A stretch of 64,000 nucleotides of DNA, from contig JAVHZZ010000005.1 of assembly GCA_036250195.1 (NCBI GenBank), positions 179,225,448 through 179,289,447 on the forward strand. Reading direction: 5' to 3'. Of this stretch, positions 54,452 through 64,000 are shown piece by piece. The notes beneath the pieces are model-generated. The model was given only the letters and a program-made list of their open reading frames with translations, made no database searches and was not told the DNA's origin. The stretch is from Mixophyes australis. Taxonomy: Eukaryota > Chordata > Amphibia > Anura > Limnodynastidae. The position numbers and the translations under genes are program-made. How positions within the stretch are numbered: position 1 is the first letter of the stretch; each line of letters opens with the position of its first letter.

Positions 54452-57400
54452 GTACCCCCCCTTTTAAAGGTGGGCACAGAACGCCTGGAACCGGGCTTGT
54501 CCGGATTTTTGGAATAAAACTTCTTCAAAAGGGCAGGAGCATTAAGATCTTCAGCTTTGATCCAAGAGCGCTCCTCAGGACCAAAGCCCTTCCAATGAAC
54601 GAGGAAACGGAGGACTCCTCGCGAAATTTTTGCGTCTAGTACCTCAGTAATCTCGAAATCCTCCTCCTGATGAACTTGAACTGGCTGCGGAGCTGAGGGA
54701 GGAGTTGAGAAACGGTTGATAATAAGAGGTTTGAGTAAAGACACATGGAAGGCATTAGAAATCCGAAGATTCTTAGGAAAAAGAAGTTTCACACATACTG
54801 GATTGATTACTTGAATGATCCTATATGGACCAATAAAACGAGGGGCGAATTTCATAGATGGAACCTTCAAACGAATATTTTTAGTAGATAACCAGACACG
54901 ATCTCCAATTTTTAGTGGTGGAATAGCCCGCCTCTTCTTATCTGCGAAAGATTTATATTTGATAGATGTCTTCTTTAAACAGGTTTTGACCTGAGACCAG
55001 ATATTTTTAAAGGTCTGACAAGCAGTCTCCACCGCAGGAACTTGGGTGGGCGGGAGGGCAGGAAATTCCGGAAAAGACGGATGGTGACCGTAGACCACAA
55101 AAAATGGAGTTTTGGATGATGACTCATGGTACATGTTGTTATGGGCGAATTCAGCCCAAGGAAGCAACTCTACCCAGTTGTCTTGATTGGCTGATGAGAA
55201 CATCCTTATAAAAGTCTCAAGATCTTGATTGACACGTTCAGTTTGTCCGTTAGATTGCGGATGGTAAGAAGATGAAAGTGCTAATCGTATGCCCAAGGTT
55301 TTACAAAGGGCTCGCCAGAATCTGGAAACGAATTGTACTCCTCTATCTGACACAATCTCAGACGGACATCCATGGATGCGGAAGATCTCTTTAATGAAAT
55401 GTTCAGCCAGGATAGACAAGGAAGGCAAACCAGACAGAGGGACGAAATGAGCCATCTTCGAAAATCTGTCCACCACCACCCAAATAGTGTTATGATTCTT
55501 ACTAGGTGGTAAATCAGTAACGAAATCCATACTAATATGGGTCCACGGTTTGGACGGAATGGGTAGTGGTCGCAGCAACCCTGCTGGGGTTCTGCGGGAG
55601 GATTTGAACTGGGAACATAACTCACAGGAAGCAATGAACTCTTTGACGTCTCTCCTCATTGAAGGCCACCAGTAACTTCGAGAGAGAATCTCAAAGGTCT
55701 TGTGTTCACCGGCGTGTCCAGAAAAACGAGAGGCATGGAACCACGAAAGGATTTTCCTCCTTAGAGTAGGAGGCACGAGAGTCTTCCCAAATGGTAGCGT
55801 TTTGGTGGATGAAGCAGCCAGTGAGATACATTTGGGGTCTAGAATGGTATGGTTGGAAACCTCTTCTATATCAGAGGACGTCACAAAAGCTCTAGATAAA
55901 GCGTCAGCTTTTTTGTTCTTGGCAGCTGGTTTGAAGGTTATTGTTAATTCAAAACGGGAAAAGAAAAGAGACCATCTTGCTTGACGAGGGTTCAAGCATT
56001 GGGCAGACTGGAGATATGACAAGTTCTTATGATCCGTGAAGATCGTCACCGGATGGCGAGCTCCTTCCAATAAGTATCTCCATTCCTCTAATGCAGCTTT
56101 GATAGCCAGTAACTCCTTGTCCCCGATAGTATAATTCTTCTCTGCGGGCAGAAGACCCCGAGAATAGAAGGCACAAGGATGGAATTTTTGCTGTTCCGAG
56201 CGTTGGGAGAGAATGGCTCCCAAGCCCACATTAGAGGCATCTACTTCTAGAAAGAAGGGGAGTGTCACATCAGGCTGTCGAAGGATTGGAGCCGAAGAGA
56301 AGGACTCTTTGAGTGTTTGAAAGGCTTGAAGAGCCTCAGGCGACCATTGCTTAGGATTAGCCCCTTTCCGAGTCAGGGCCACAATAGGAGATGCAATGGA
56401 AGAAAAGTCTTGAATGAAGCGTCTATAGTAATTGGCAAAACCTAAAAAACGCTGGATAGCACGAAGAGTAGTTGGCTGGGGCCAATGTAGTACAGCATTC
56501 ACCTTGTCTGGATCCATCTTCAGGCCAACTCCGGAAACTATATACCCCAAGAATGGAATCTGGGGCAATTCGAATGAACATTTTTCTAATTTACAGAACA
56601 ATGAATTTTTCCGTAGCCTGGAGAGGACTTCTGCCACATGTTGGTGGTGAGAAGGCAGGTCCTGTGAAAAGATCAATATGTCGTCCAGGTAGACGACGAC
56701 ACATACATATAATAAGTCCCGAAAGATCTCATTGATGAAGCCTTGAAAAACAGCGGGGGCATTACACAGCCCGAAAGGCATTACCAGATATTCGTAATGC
56801 CCGTCTCTGGTGTTAAACGCTGTCTTCCATTCGTCACCGGAACGGATTCTGATTAAATTGTAGGCACCACGAAGATCCAACTTAGTAAAGATACGGGCTC
56901 CCTTGATGCGATCGAATAGCTCAGTGATCAGCGGAATGGGATACCGATTCTTGATAGTAATGGCATTGAGTCCACGAAAATCTATGCAAGGGCGTAATGA
57001 TCCATCCTTCTTTTTGACGAAGAAGAACCCAGCCCCAGCGGGAGAGGTGGAAGGTCGAATAAACCCACGCTGGAGGTTCTCCTGTATGTACTCAGATGTG
57101 GCTTGAGTTTCAGGTAACGAGAGTGGATAGACCCGGCCCCTGGGGGGAGTCTTGCTAGGTAGAAGGTCGATCGGACAATCCCAAGAACGATGAGGAGGAA
57201 GACGTTCAGACTGAGCTTTATCAAACACATCAGTAAATGAAGCATATTGAGGAGGGAGTCCCGGTGAGGTAGATGAGATGGAAGATTGCTGTACTTTGAG
57301 AGGAATAACTTGGGAAAGGCAACGATGGTGACATTCAGACCCCCAAGACGTGACTTGAGGGGTGCGCCAGTCAATCTGGGGAGAGTGACACTGAAGCCAT

Positions 57401-57773
57401 GGAAGGCCTAAGACAATCGGACTTGTCGTAACAGGAAGGATTAAAAACGATATTTCTTCATGATGCAGGGCACCAATCTGAAGTGTTACTGGAGACGTAC
57501 TCTGGGTGATGAGACCGTTGATGAGACGTGATCCATCTATAGCCGTCACAGTAATGGGTGTTTTTAAGGTAATCACTGGTAGAGACCATTGATTTACTAA
57601 TGATTTGGAAATAAAATTTCCTGCTGCTCCGGAATCAATCAATGCCTGTGACTCAAAGGTTTTGGTAGCACAGGAAATCGTAACATCAAAGGCGCAGATT
57701 TTAGATTTCATGGAAGATGGAGAGGACTCCAGGGACCCTAACTTCACCTCTCCAGAACTAGTTAGGGCCTGGC
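54385..57773 (-). CDS. pol: Chromovirus 2 Pol (protease, RT, RNase H, integrase, chromodomain)
   Basis: 1,120 codons counted from a GTG at 57747, with the same -1 frame open upstream to the slip site. Protease D38-S-G (LIDSGAAGNF). RT with RPCIDFRGLN, MPFGLCNAPAVFQ and YLDD at 353-356. RNase H FLEVDASNVGLGAILSQ and TDHKNLSYL. Integrase finger HASRFSGH...CELC (HX6HX29CX2C), and catalytic D741, D801, E837, giving D-X59-D-X35-E. GPY/F-type KFAPRFIGPYRII. Chromodomain FLVHWKGFGPEERSWI near the end. The frame passes the purine tract (as FKRGGTVT) and stops 22 codons inside the 3' LTR. It is collinear with element 1 Pol but clearly a different lineage. No break seen. Confidence 0.96.
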
Positions 57774-58694
57774 ATTTCCCGATCTCTTAGGGCAAGAGCT
57801 GAGAATATGAGTGGAATCAGCAAAATAGATACAGAGTCTATTCTTTACTCTTCGTTTCCTCTCCTCTGAAGATAATTTGGAACGTCCTATCTCCATGGGA
57901 ATCACAGAGGGTGAAACTGGACGAAATTGAGGGTTAGAACGAAGAGGTGCTTTAGCAGAAGTTGTTTTCTCAGCCTCTCTTTCACGAAATCTCATATCAA
58001 CACGATGGCATAGAGAGATCAAATCTTCAAGTGACGAAGTAAGTTCTTGAGTAGTCAGTGCATCTTTAATTTTATCGGAGAGCCCCTGCCAGAAGGCGGC
58101 AACTAGGGCTTCAGTGTTCCACTGAAGTTCAGAGGCTAGGATCCTAAATTGAATGACGTACTGGCCTACTGTATGAGATCCTTGTCGCAGACGGAGGATG
58201 CTGGAAGCAGCGGAGGTCACACGACCTGGTTCATCGAACACACTTCGGAATGTAGAAATGAATTTGGCACTATCTTGTAATATTGGATCGTTTCTTTCCC
58301 ACAGAGGGGAGGCCCAAGCAAGGGCTTGTCCTGAAAACAAAGAGATAAGATAGGCCACTCTGGAACGATGGGTAGAAAGATTTTGAGGTTGGAGCTCAAA
58401 ATGGACTGAACATTGGTTAAGGAAACCCCTACAAGTTTTGGGGTCTCCATCATACTTTGACGGAGTAGGCAGGTGAAGCATGGAAGCTGTAGACACCTGG
58501 GATGGCACTGGGGAAACGGAGGAAAGCACAGGAGCCTCAGTAGTAGCTGTCACAGTCTGTCCAGATGTTCCTTGGAAGGTTAATGACTGATAACACTGAA
58601 GTAACAGCTGTTGGCGGGCATCCTGTTGCTCCACACGGCTGACCAGATGCTGCAGCATCTCTTTGGCGGTAGGTTCCGTATCTGGGTCTGTCAT
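57762..58694 (-). CDS. gag: Chromovirus 2 Gag (310 aa) with altered zinc knuckle
   Basis: Starts ATGACAGACCC one base after the primer site, so the 5' leader beyond the LTR is only 13 nt. The retrotransposon capsid domain spans about residues 75-215: PSKYDGDPKTCRGFLNQCSV, LFSGQALAWASPLWER, ILRLRQGSHTVGQYVIQFRI. A basic linker has the clade string PMEIGRSKLSSEERKRR. The CCHC knuckle should follow but reads CIYFADSTHILSSC: the second Cys is Phe (TTT for TGT), so zinc binding by the standard CX2CX4HX4C pattern should fail. It ends GNARP-stop just after the GGGAAAT slip site. Confidence 0.94.
   Translation of the reverse strand: MTDPDTEPTAKEMLQHLVSRVEQQDARQQLLLQCYQSLTFQGTSGQTVTATTEAPVLSSVSPVPSQVSTASMLHLPTPSKYDGDPKTCRGFLNQCSVHFELQPQNLSTHRSRVAYLISLFSGQALAWASPLWERNDPILQDSAKFISTFRSVFDEPGRVTSAASSILRLRQGSHTVGQYVIQFRILASELQWNTEALVAAFWQGLSDKIKDALTTQELTSSLEDLISLCHRVDMRFREREAEKTTSAKAPLRSNPQFRPVSPSVIPMEIGRSKLSSEERKRRVKNRLCIYFADSTHILSSCPKRSGNARP
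57774..57780 (-). promoter_or_regulatory. Predicted -1 frameshift site, G GGA AAT (element 2)
   Basis: In gag phase the sense strand reads TCG GGA AAT GCC. The -1 frame then opens into pol without a stop or ATG. The position and the preceding Ser codon TCG are the same as in element 1, five to six codons before the gag stop. Confidence 0.7.
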
Positions 58695-58695
58695 G

Positions 58696-58705
58696 GCCTG
58701 ATCTT
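58696..58705 (-). other. Self-priming primer-binding site (element 2)
   Basis: Element-sense AAGATCAGGC, two bases after the 5' LTR. It is the exact reverse complement of GCCTGATCTT at the predicted mRNA 5' end (60532-60541). The gag ATG follows after one base. Confidence 0.8.
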
Positions 58706-58707
58706 AC

Positions 58708-60718
58708 TGTCACGGGCACTAGGAGTCTTTACCCAGGGATCACCAGGTGGTAGGCTTACCAGAGCAATGTAGATGGTAATAGGGTACTCTGATAGCAGGG
58801 TGATCACGGAACAGGAAATGGTAGATGATGAGATGCTCAGGAAAGTCTATGACTAGCAGCACTGGTAATATGGAGGTAATAATACACGAGGAACTGTATG
58901 GACAAGGGCACGTGAAGGTAGTCAGTGGTCTGCGATAGCAAGTTGTACCACTGCTATAGTGAGGAGGAATGTCCAACAGAAACGAGGAGGTGATGAGAGT
59001 CAGCGGTCTGCGGATAGCAAGTTGTACCGCTGTCTGAGTGAAGGAATGGAATCCTAGTGGAGGTATCCGGGTAGTCAGTGGTCTGCGATAGCAAGTTGTA
59101 CCACTGCTATCTGAGAGGATACTGGAACAGGTGATACGGGAAACAGGGATCAGTGGTCTGCCATCAGCAAGTTGTACCACTGAATATATATGTGAGGAGG
59201 TGCACGGGGAGAGACTGCAACACAGGATATACACGGGCACCTTAAACACGATCCACAGTAATATGCACAATATATATATAAATGACTGAACAGGTCTGCA
59301 AATATAGAAAGTCTCTTGAAGTAATCCAGCACAAGATAACACAGTCAATGATGGCAATAGACTCAGCGGATAGCAGACTCCAGAGGAGAACCAACACAGT
59401 CCAGCAAGATATGCAATACACCAGCACAGTCAATGAGAAGTATGCATACTGTGGTTCAGAAGCAGGCAGTCAGATAGGAGTGCAGCGATACCTGAGCGGC
59501 AGGAGGCCGGCAGGATGAGAAGTCCCTGGATGGATGAGGCAGGGGTCTAGTAGGTGCAGCGCACACGTAAGTAGACCAACAGGGACACGAATCCACAGGA
59601 ATCAGTAGAACGTGGAACTGGACTCATGGAGGACCCAGGAGCATGGAGATGATCTAGCAGAGGGCTAGCTGATGACATACGAATCCAATGCTGACAGGAG
59701 GGTAGAGACCAGCGGGACACAGGAAGGCGTGGAGAGCGGGTCAGCAGTAGATGGACGATAGCGCTGACAGCAGCAGCAGGACTCTGCGGACACACGGAGG
59801 TAACCAGTAGCAACCAACAGGTGTCAATAGCGATGGAACACGGGAGAGCAGAGTAGACCAGGAGCTGTTGATCACGGAGAGTAGCGGATGGCAATAATAG
59901 CAGCAGTCTCGAGGAAACACGGGAGAGATGAGATGAGACTGCAGTGCACAGGAGCAGCGGATAGGAATCAGCTAACAGTCACGATGATGAACACAGACGA
60001 GTTGCAAGCTGGAGCCTGTAGTGCACGGAGGCAGCGGATAGGAATCAGCTAACAGTCACGATGATGAACACAGGCGAGTTGCAAGCTGGAGACTGTAGTG
60101 CACGGAGGCAGCGGATAGGGATCAGCTAACAGTCACGATGATGAACACAGACGAGTTGCAAGCTGGAGACTGTAGTGCACGGAGGCAGCGGATAGGAATC
60201 AGCTCACAGACTTGATGATGAACAGGTGAGTGGATGTGGAGAGAAGGCTGTAGTGCACGGAGGCAGCGGATAGGAATCAGCAAACAGTCACAATGATATA
60301 TGATAGCGTTGAAGTGGTATAGAAGACTGTAGTGCACGGAGGCAGCGGATAGGAATCAGCTAACAGTCACGATGATACAGTTGATGGTAGAAGTGGTATG
60401 GGAACCACAGTAGTAGAAGTGGTTTGGAAACCACAGAGGTAGAAGTGGTTTGGAAACCACAGGAATCAGCAGCGCTGAATATACGAGGAAACACAGGAAC
60501 ACCTTCAGAGACTCATGGGGAATGAAACTCCAAGATCAGGCAACGTGGTGTTGACCACAGGTGCTTAATATAGGGAGTGTTGCCTGATCTGCCAATTGAG
60601 TTAAAGGGACATACACTGAAGTATAGGAAAGGGCTGCGCATGCGCAGACCCTCAGGATGGAGGACGACCACGGTTCCTAAATGTCCGGGAAGAAGCACTC
60701 ACAGTCCGGTGAGTGACA
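58708..60718 (-). repeat. Chromovirus 2, 5' LTR (element sense)
   Basis: 2,011 bp, nearly identical to 52441-54451, with the same two internal tandem arrays. Differences noted by eye are at about 58787, 59450, 60481 and 60525 relative to the other copy. Confidence 0.97.
60532..60572 (-). promoter_or_regulatory. TATA box and self-primer at predicted transcript 5' end (element 2)
   Basis: In element sense TATATTA (60572-60566) is followed, 31 nt after its first base, by GCCTGATCTT (60541-60532). Spacing is the same as in element 1. The transcript should start at or just before this 10-mer, which pairs with the primer-binding site. Confidence 0.8.
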
Positions 60719-60883
60719 TATTGCTTCGTTGCACCAACCCCCCCCGCGCGGCTAAAAATGTATTTTATTTTATTTTTTCTTAAACCGTGACACAAAGTGA
60801 GGTGGCCTCCGGCCTCATTAGGCCATCAGCCTTCTGGGAATCTTCCCGGTAGGGTCTATGGCCAATCCGCCCCTGGCTACAGG

Positions 60884-61550
60884 TCAGGTGGCTGCTTGTG
60901 GTGCTGATCTCTTTCTTGCTTTTGAGACTATAGCCAAGAAAGGGGAAACCCCCAACCAGGACAAGACCACAAGAAGTAGAATTTTTATTGGGAAGATATG
61001 GAAAAGTTAAATATCACAAAGATTACTGTACTTTTTTTATAATAAATTATTTAAAAATGAGTAGTCTTTATATGTTTTCTCTGCTATATTTTACTTAAGA
61101 TATGACTACACAAGTTATTTCTAAAAACATAAATAGTCTGCTCTCAATGAGAGCCATTGTCTTACCATTACAATCAAATATTTTCTGACAAATATGTTAC
61201 ACCTTGAGGTACCCTAGGACCCGTTTAGTGCAGGATTTAGCAAGTGTTATCATACAAGTCTGTAGTTCTCTGGATAAGCAATGCCATTTTTGTAGTTTTT
61301 ACATTTAATTACTTTGCAACTTTGTTATTGTATTTCTTCACTTACTGTAATTTAATACATTTGGTAAAGTTATCTCTTTGTTAACTTAAGAAATTACATA
61401 TTTAAATAAAGTCTTTCTTTGATCCAGAATTGTCTATTTCAATTACTTTTTTGTTTACATTTTATAAACATTTTATTTTTGGCTTCTCTAATGATTATTA
61501 TAAATTACTACAACCACAACTTTCGGTGGCTCTGGTATAGTTGTACACAA
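60884..61550. other. Unassigned sequence between hAT and LINE
   Basis: AT-rich, with nothing recognised. It leads into the 5'-truncated LINE near 61555. Confidence 0.5.
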
Positions 61551-61554
61551 ATAT

Positions 61555-62132
61555 CCACAGACAGGGTACTACCTGTCCTGGGTTCAACGATGCCTATACA
61601 ACATCAATTCTTAAACCTGGTAGAGATCCCCAGTTAACGGATTCCTACCGCCCCCTTACATTACTAAACACTGATTGTAAACTACTAGCAAAGATTATGG
61701 CGGATAGGTTGCAAACTATTTTATTGCAAATTCTTACTCCCCATCAATTGGGTTTTGTTCAGGGGCGACATTCTGTTAAGGGAATTCGTACTGCTGTGGT
61801 CTCTGTGATAGCCTCTAAAACTAAGCCAAACACTCAAAACAGTCTACTGACTTTAGATAATCATAAAGCTTTCGACACAGTGTTGTGGTCTCACTTATTC
61901 AAAATACTTCAATACAGAACTTTTGATAAAGATTATATAGGTGTAATTAGGGGATTATATTTTATTCCAACCACGATGTTACTTGTTAATGGTTGTAGGG
62001 GTTGTGAAATCTCTAGGCATAGACGAACAAGGCAGGGTTGTCCATTTTCACCTTTACTATCTAACCTAGCACAAGACCCAGGGCCCTCTTAACAACATTA
62101 TGGGCCCCCGGGCAAAGCAGTGCACCAGGGCC

Positions 62133-62167
<35 letters not shown>

Positions 62168-62190
62168 GTAAAAAAAAAAGTGAATATATA

Positions 62191-62226
<36 letters not shown>

Positions 62227-64000
62227 TGTGTGTGTAAAAAATGATATATGATATATGTGTGTGTGTAAAAATAAATAAATATATATATAGATAGATAGAT
62301 AGACAGATAGATATATGTATGTGTGTGTAAAAAAAAAGTTATATATATATATAAAATCACTTTTTTTATGCACTGGTCAGCCGCCAGCGTCCCTTGAAAT
62401 AATTAAAAAAACCAAAACCCTTAACGTACCTTTTAATCGGCTTATTCTCCGATGCGATCCTCTTCACTTTTCTTCCGAGTCACTGCTGCTGCCTGCTGAT
62501 TAAAGTTGTTTTCGCGCTCCGCAATGGATGTCGGGCAGGCGTGATGATGTCACGCCCAACATGCACTGCGAGCCCTGCGGGCCCACTGGCCTATAGGGCC
62601 CCTGGGCACCTGACCATTGTGCCCAATGGAACAGACGGCCCTGACTAGACCCACTGATACGCCTTCTTATTAGATCTAAGAATTTTCAGGAAATTGAAAT
62701 AGGAAAGAGAGAGGTTAAAATAACTGCTTTTGCCGATGACATCCTATTATATATATAGGGAACCCTGAATTCTCCTTGATAGGTATCATTGATGATATTG
62801 AATCTTTTGGAAAGATCTGAGGCCTATCTGTAAATTGGGATAAAACGCTGGCGCTATGTCTTGATAGAGGAATGGGAGTCCGGACTGGGGCCATGACTTC
62901 AATTGCAGGTGGATGCCCAATTATTTTACATACTTAGGAATTCAGTTACCAAAAAATATTTCTAATTTATACCCTCTTAATATTTCCACTTGTATAAGAG
63001 AAATGGAAAGGGATTTACAGGGATGGAGAAATATGATGCTGTCATTTACGGGAAGAGTGCATCTTATTAAGATGGTTGTGTTTCCTAGATTGCTCTACTA
63101 TCTGCAGACACTGCCTATTCTACTTTCTCAAAAAGATATCCTACAAATTAATAGTTTATTCAGGAAATTTATTTGGGCAGGCAAGAAATCATGCATTAGC
63201 TTGATTAAACTGCAACAAAATAAATCAAATGGAGGGATTCATTTCCCAGATATTAAAACTTATAATCATGCTTCACTGCTTCAATATCTCAGGGACTGGC
63301 TTCAGAGTAGTTATACCCCACATTTCTGGAGAGTTAATTTCTGGATGACTTGGATTTAGTCAGTTTCATACATTTGCATGACCAGGAGAACACCCAGGAA
63401 ATGCATGACAATCTTTTGTTATGGTCTACAAGAAAGATTTGGCACATTATTCGCCACAAGGCTGGTCTGAATGGGTACAAATCGGTTCATTTACCATTCC
63501 TGAGGAATTCTGATTTTCAGGATGATGCGGTGGCCTATCCCTTTTCCATATGGAAGGTGGGGGGAATAGGAACAATTGACTGTCTGATACACAAGATAGA
63601 CAGACGTCCTTTAACATTTAATGAAGCGGTGTCCAAATTTTCTAATGTTGAAGTTTTTCCATTGGCACTCTTGCAAGCTCAACAATATTTAAGTTTTGTG
63701 CTTAGGACATTTTCTGAACTAGACTGGGATAATCCGGTGCATAGAGTTTTGTGTTCCCCAAGTGCTAAAATGAAAGCTATTTCTTTACATTATAACCATA
63801 TACGCACTCCTATAGATCTTTCCTCATCCACTGTGGGACTGGGTACATGGTTGTCTGTTTTCCCCTCTCTTTCAGTCAAAGAATTATTGCGGGCCTTGGA
63901 ACTATCTTGTAAACTTCTCCCATCCAGCATTTATGAAACATTTCTAAATATTTTCCATGGTTCATACCTCTCTCCTCAAAGGAGACAACATATGGGACTT
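61555..64000 (+). pseudogene. L1-like ORF2 (RT to C-terminus), 5'-truncated, interrupted, runs off the window
   Basis: Plus-strand LINE. RT begins FNDAYTTSILKPGRDPQ, then DSYRPLTLLNTDCKLLAKIM, PHQLGFVQGRHSVKGI, TLDNHKAFDTVLWSHLF and RRTRQGCPFSPLLSNLA up to 62078. After a 565-bp hAT it resumes with LDPLIRLLIRSKNF, and the catalytic AFADDILLYI (about 62735). The later part reads YLGIQLPKNISN, GWRNMMLSFTGRVHLIKMVV and FPRLLYYLQTLPILLS (62913-63359), and the C-terminal region continues in shifted frames to the window end. Stops near 62758 and 63359 and frame changes mark it as dead. It is a different copy from the LINE at 1-3542. Confidence 0.9.
62079..62643 (-). mobile_element. hAT MITE, CAGGGCC family, copy 3, inside LINE RT
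   Basis: 565 bp, CAGGGCCCTCTTAACAACAT...AACAGACGGCCCTG, in the opposite orientation to copies 1 and 2. Duplication ACAAGACC/ACTAGACC (62071-62078 and 62644-62651, 7 of 8). The second copy keeps the LINE codons for LDPL, so the first carries the mutation. It contains (TA)n and (GTAT)n arrays. Confidence 0.92.

Larger units (their letters stand above)
52441..60718 (-). mobile_element. Complete Ty3/gypsy chromovirus (Tf1/sushi type), element 2
   Basis: 8,278 bp with the 5-bp duplication TATTG (52436-52440 and 60719-60723), inserted in the hAT at 49507. Two 2,011-bp LTRs differ at about four bases that I could spot. Sense order on the minus strand: LTR (58708-60718), self-primer site, gag, pol in -1 frame, purine tract (AAAAGGGGGGGTAC), LTR (52441-54451). 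LTRs of 2 kb are long for this clade, and are built largely of tandem repeats. Confidence 0.97.
49507..60875. mobile_element. hAT-type element, duplication GCTACAGG, hosting chromovirus 2
   Basis: Ends CAGGGGTGGATTGGGA and GGCCAATCCGCCCCTG, with the exact 8-bp duplication GCTACAGG (49499-49506 and 60876-60883). Without the nested chromovirus it is about 3.1 kb. No transposase frame was found. 50780-51230 is a degenerate array (CATTAAAT.AATAGC..TCACATTTAATAA), and 51320-52275 a minisatellite. The right arm is 60724-60875. Confidence 0.92.

Overview
The window is TE-dense vertebrate genomic DNA. The mixture of families points to an anuran amphibian: L1-like and CR1-like LINEs, Tf1/sushi-type chromoviruses, a gamma/epsilon-like endogenous retrovirus (ERV), Penelope, Harbinger, Tc1, tRNA-derived SINEs and many hAT elements. 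The species call is an inference; no marker gene fixes it.

The only host gene I can support is an enoyl-CoA delta-isomerase 2 (ECI2)-like gene on the minus strand. Its exons lie at about 49.2 kb (possible leader exon), 43.9 kb, 31.4 kb, 27.3 kb and 15.6 kb, and the 3' part continues beyond the window start. Almost everything from 15.6 to 49.2 kb is therefore intron filled with transposons.

Layout: 1-3.54 kb, decayed minus-strand L1-like LINE. 4,081-12,722, ERV with near-identical LTRs, 4-bp target duplication CCAC, an intact 571-aa gag, and a pol reduced to RNase H and integrase scraps. 13.2-14.7 kb, Penelope relic. 16,671-19,168, hAT-type element (duplication CTCTCAAC) with two 100-bp-period arrays and a 219-aa ORF that is not a transposase. 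19,778-25,489, complete chromovirus with indistinguishable LTRs. 27.5-33 kb, old retroelement relics, a CR1 fragment and two hAT/MITE copies. 33.2-36.9 kb, Harbinger remains with SINE and MITE insertions. 36,993-37,671, solo LTR of the first chromovirus lineage. 38-49 kb, SINEs, nested and simple hAT elements, a Tc1 relic. 49,507-60,875, a hAT element carrying a 25-bp minisatellite and, nested inside, a second complete chromovirus (52,441-60,718, minus strand). 61.55 kb to the end, plus-strand L1-like ORF2 interrupted by a hAT.

The two chromoviruses have the same logic. A TATA box lies 31 nt upstream of a 10-nt string that is exactly complementary to the primer-binding site (Tf1/sushi-type self-priming). 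Gag and pol are in -1 relation across a GGGAAAA or GGGAAAT heptamer. Pol has protease, RT, RNase H, a D,D-35-E integrase and a chromodomain. Many element boundaries are set by exact target-site duplications, so the order of several insertions can be read directly.
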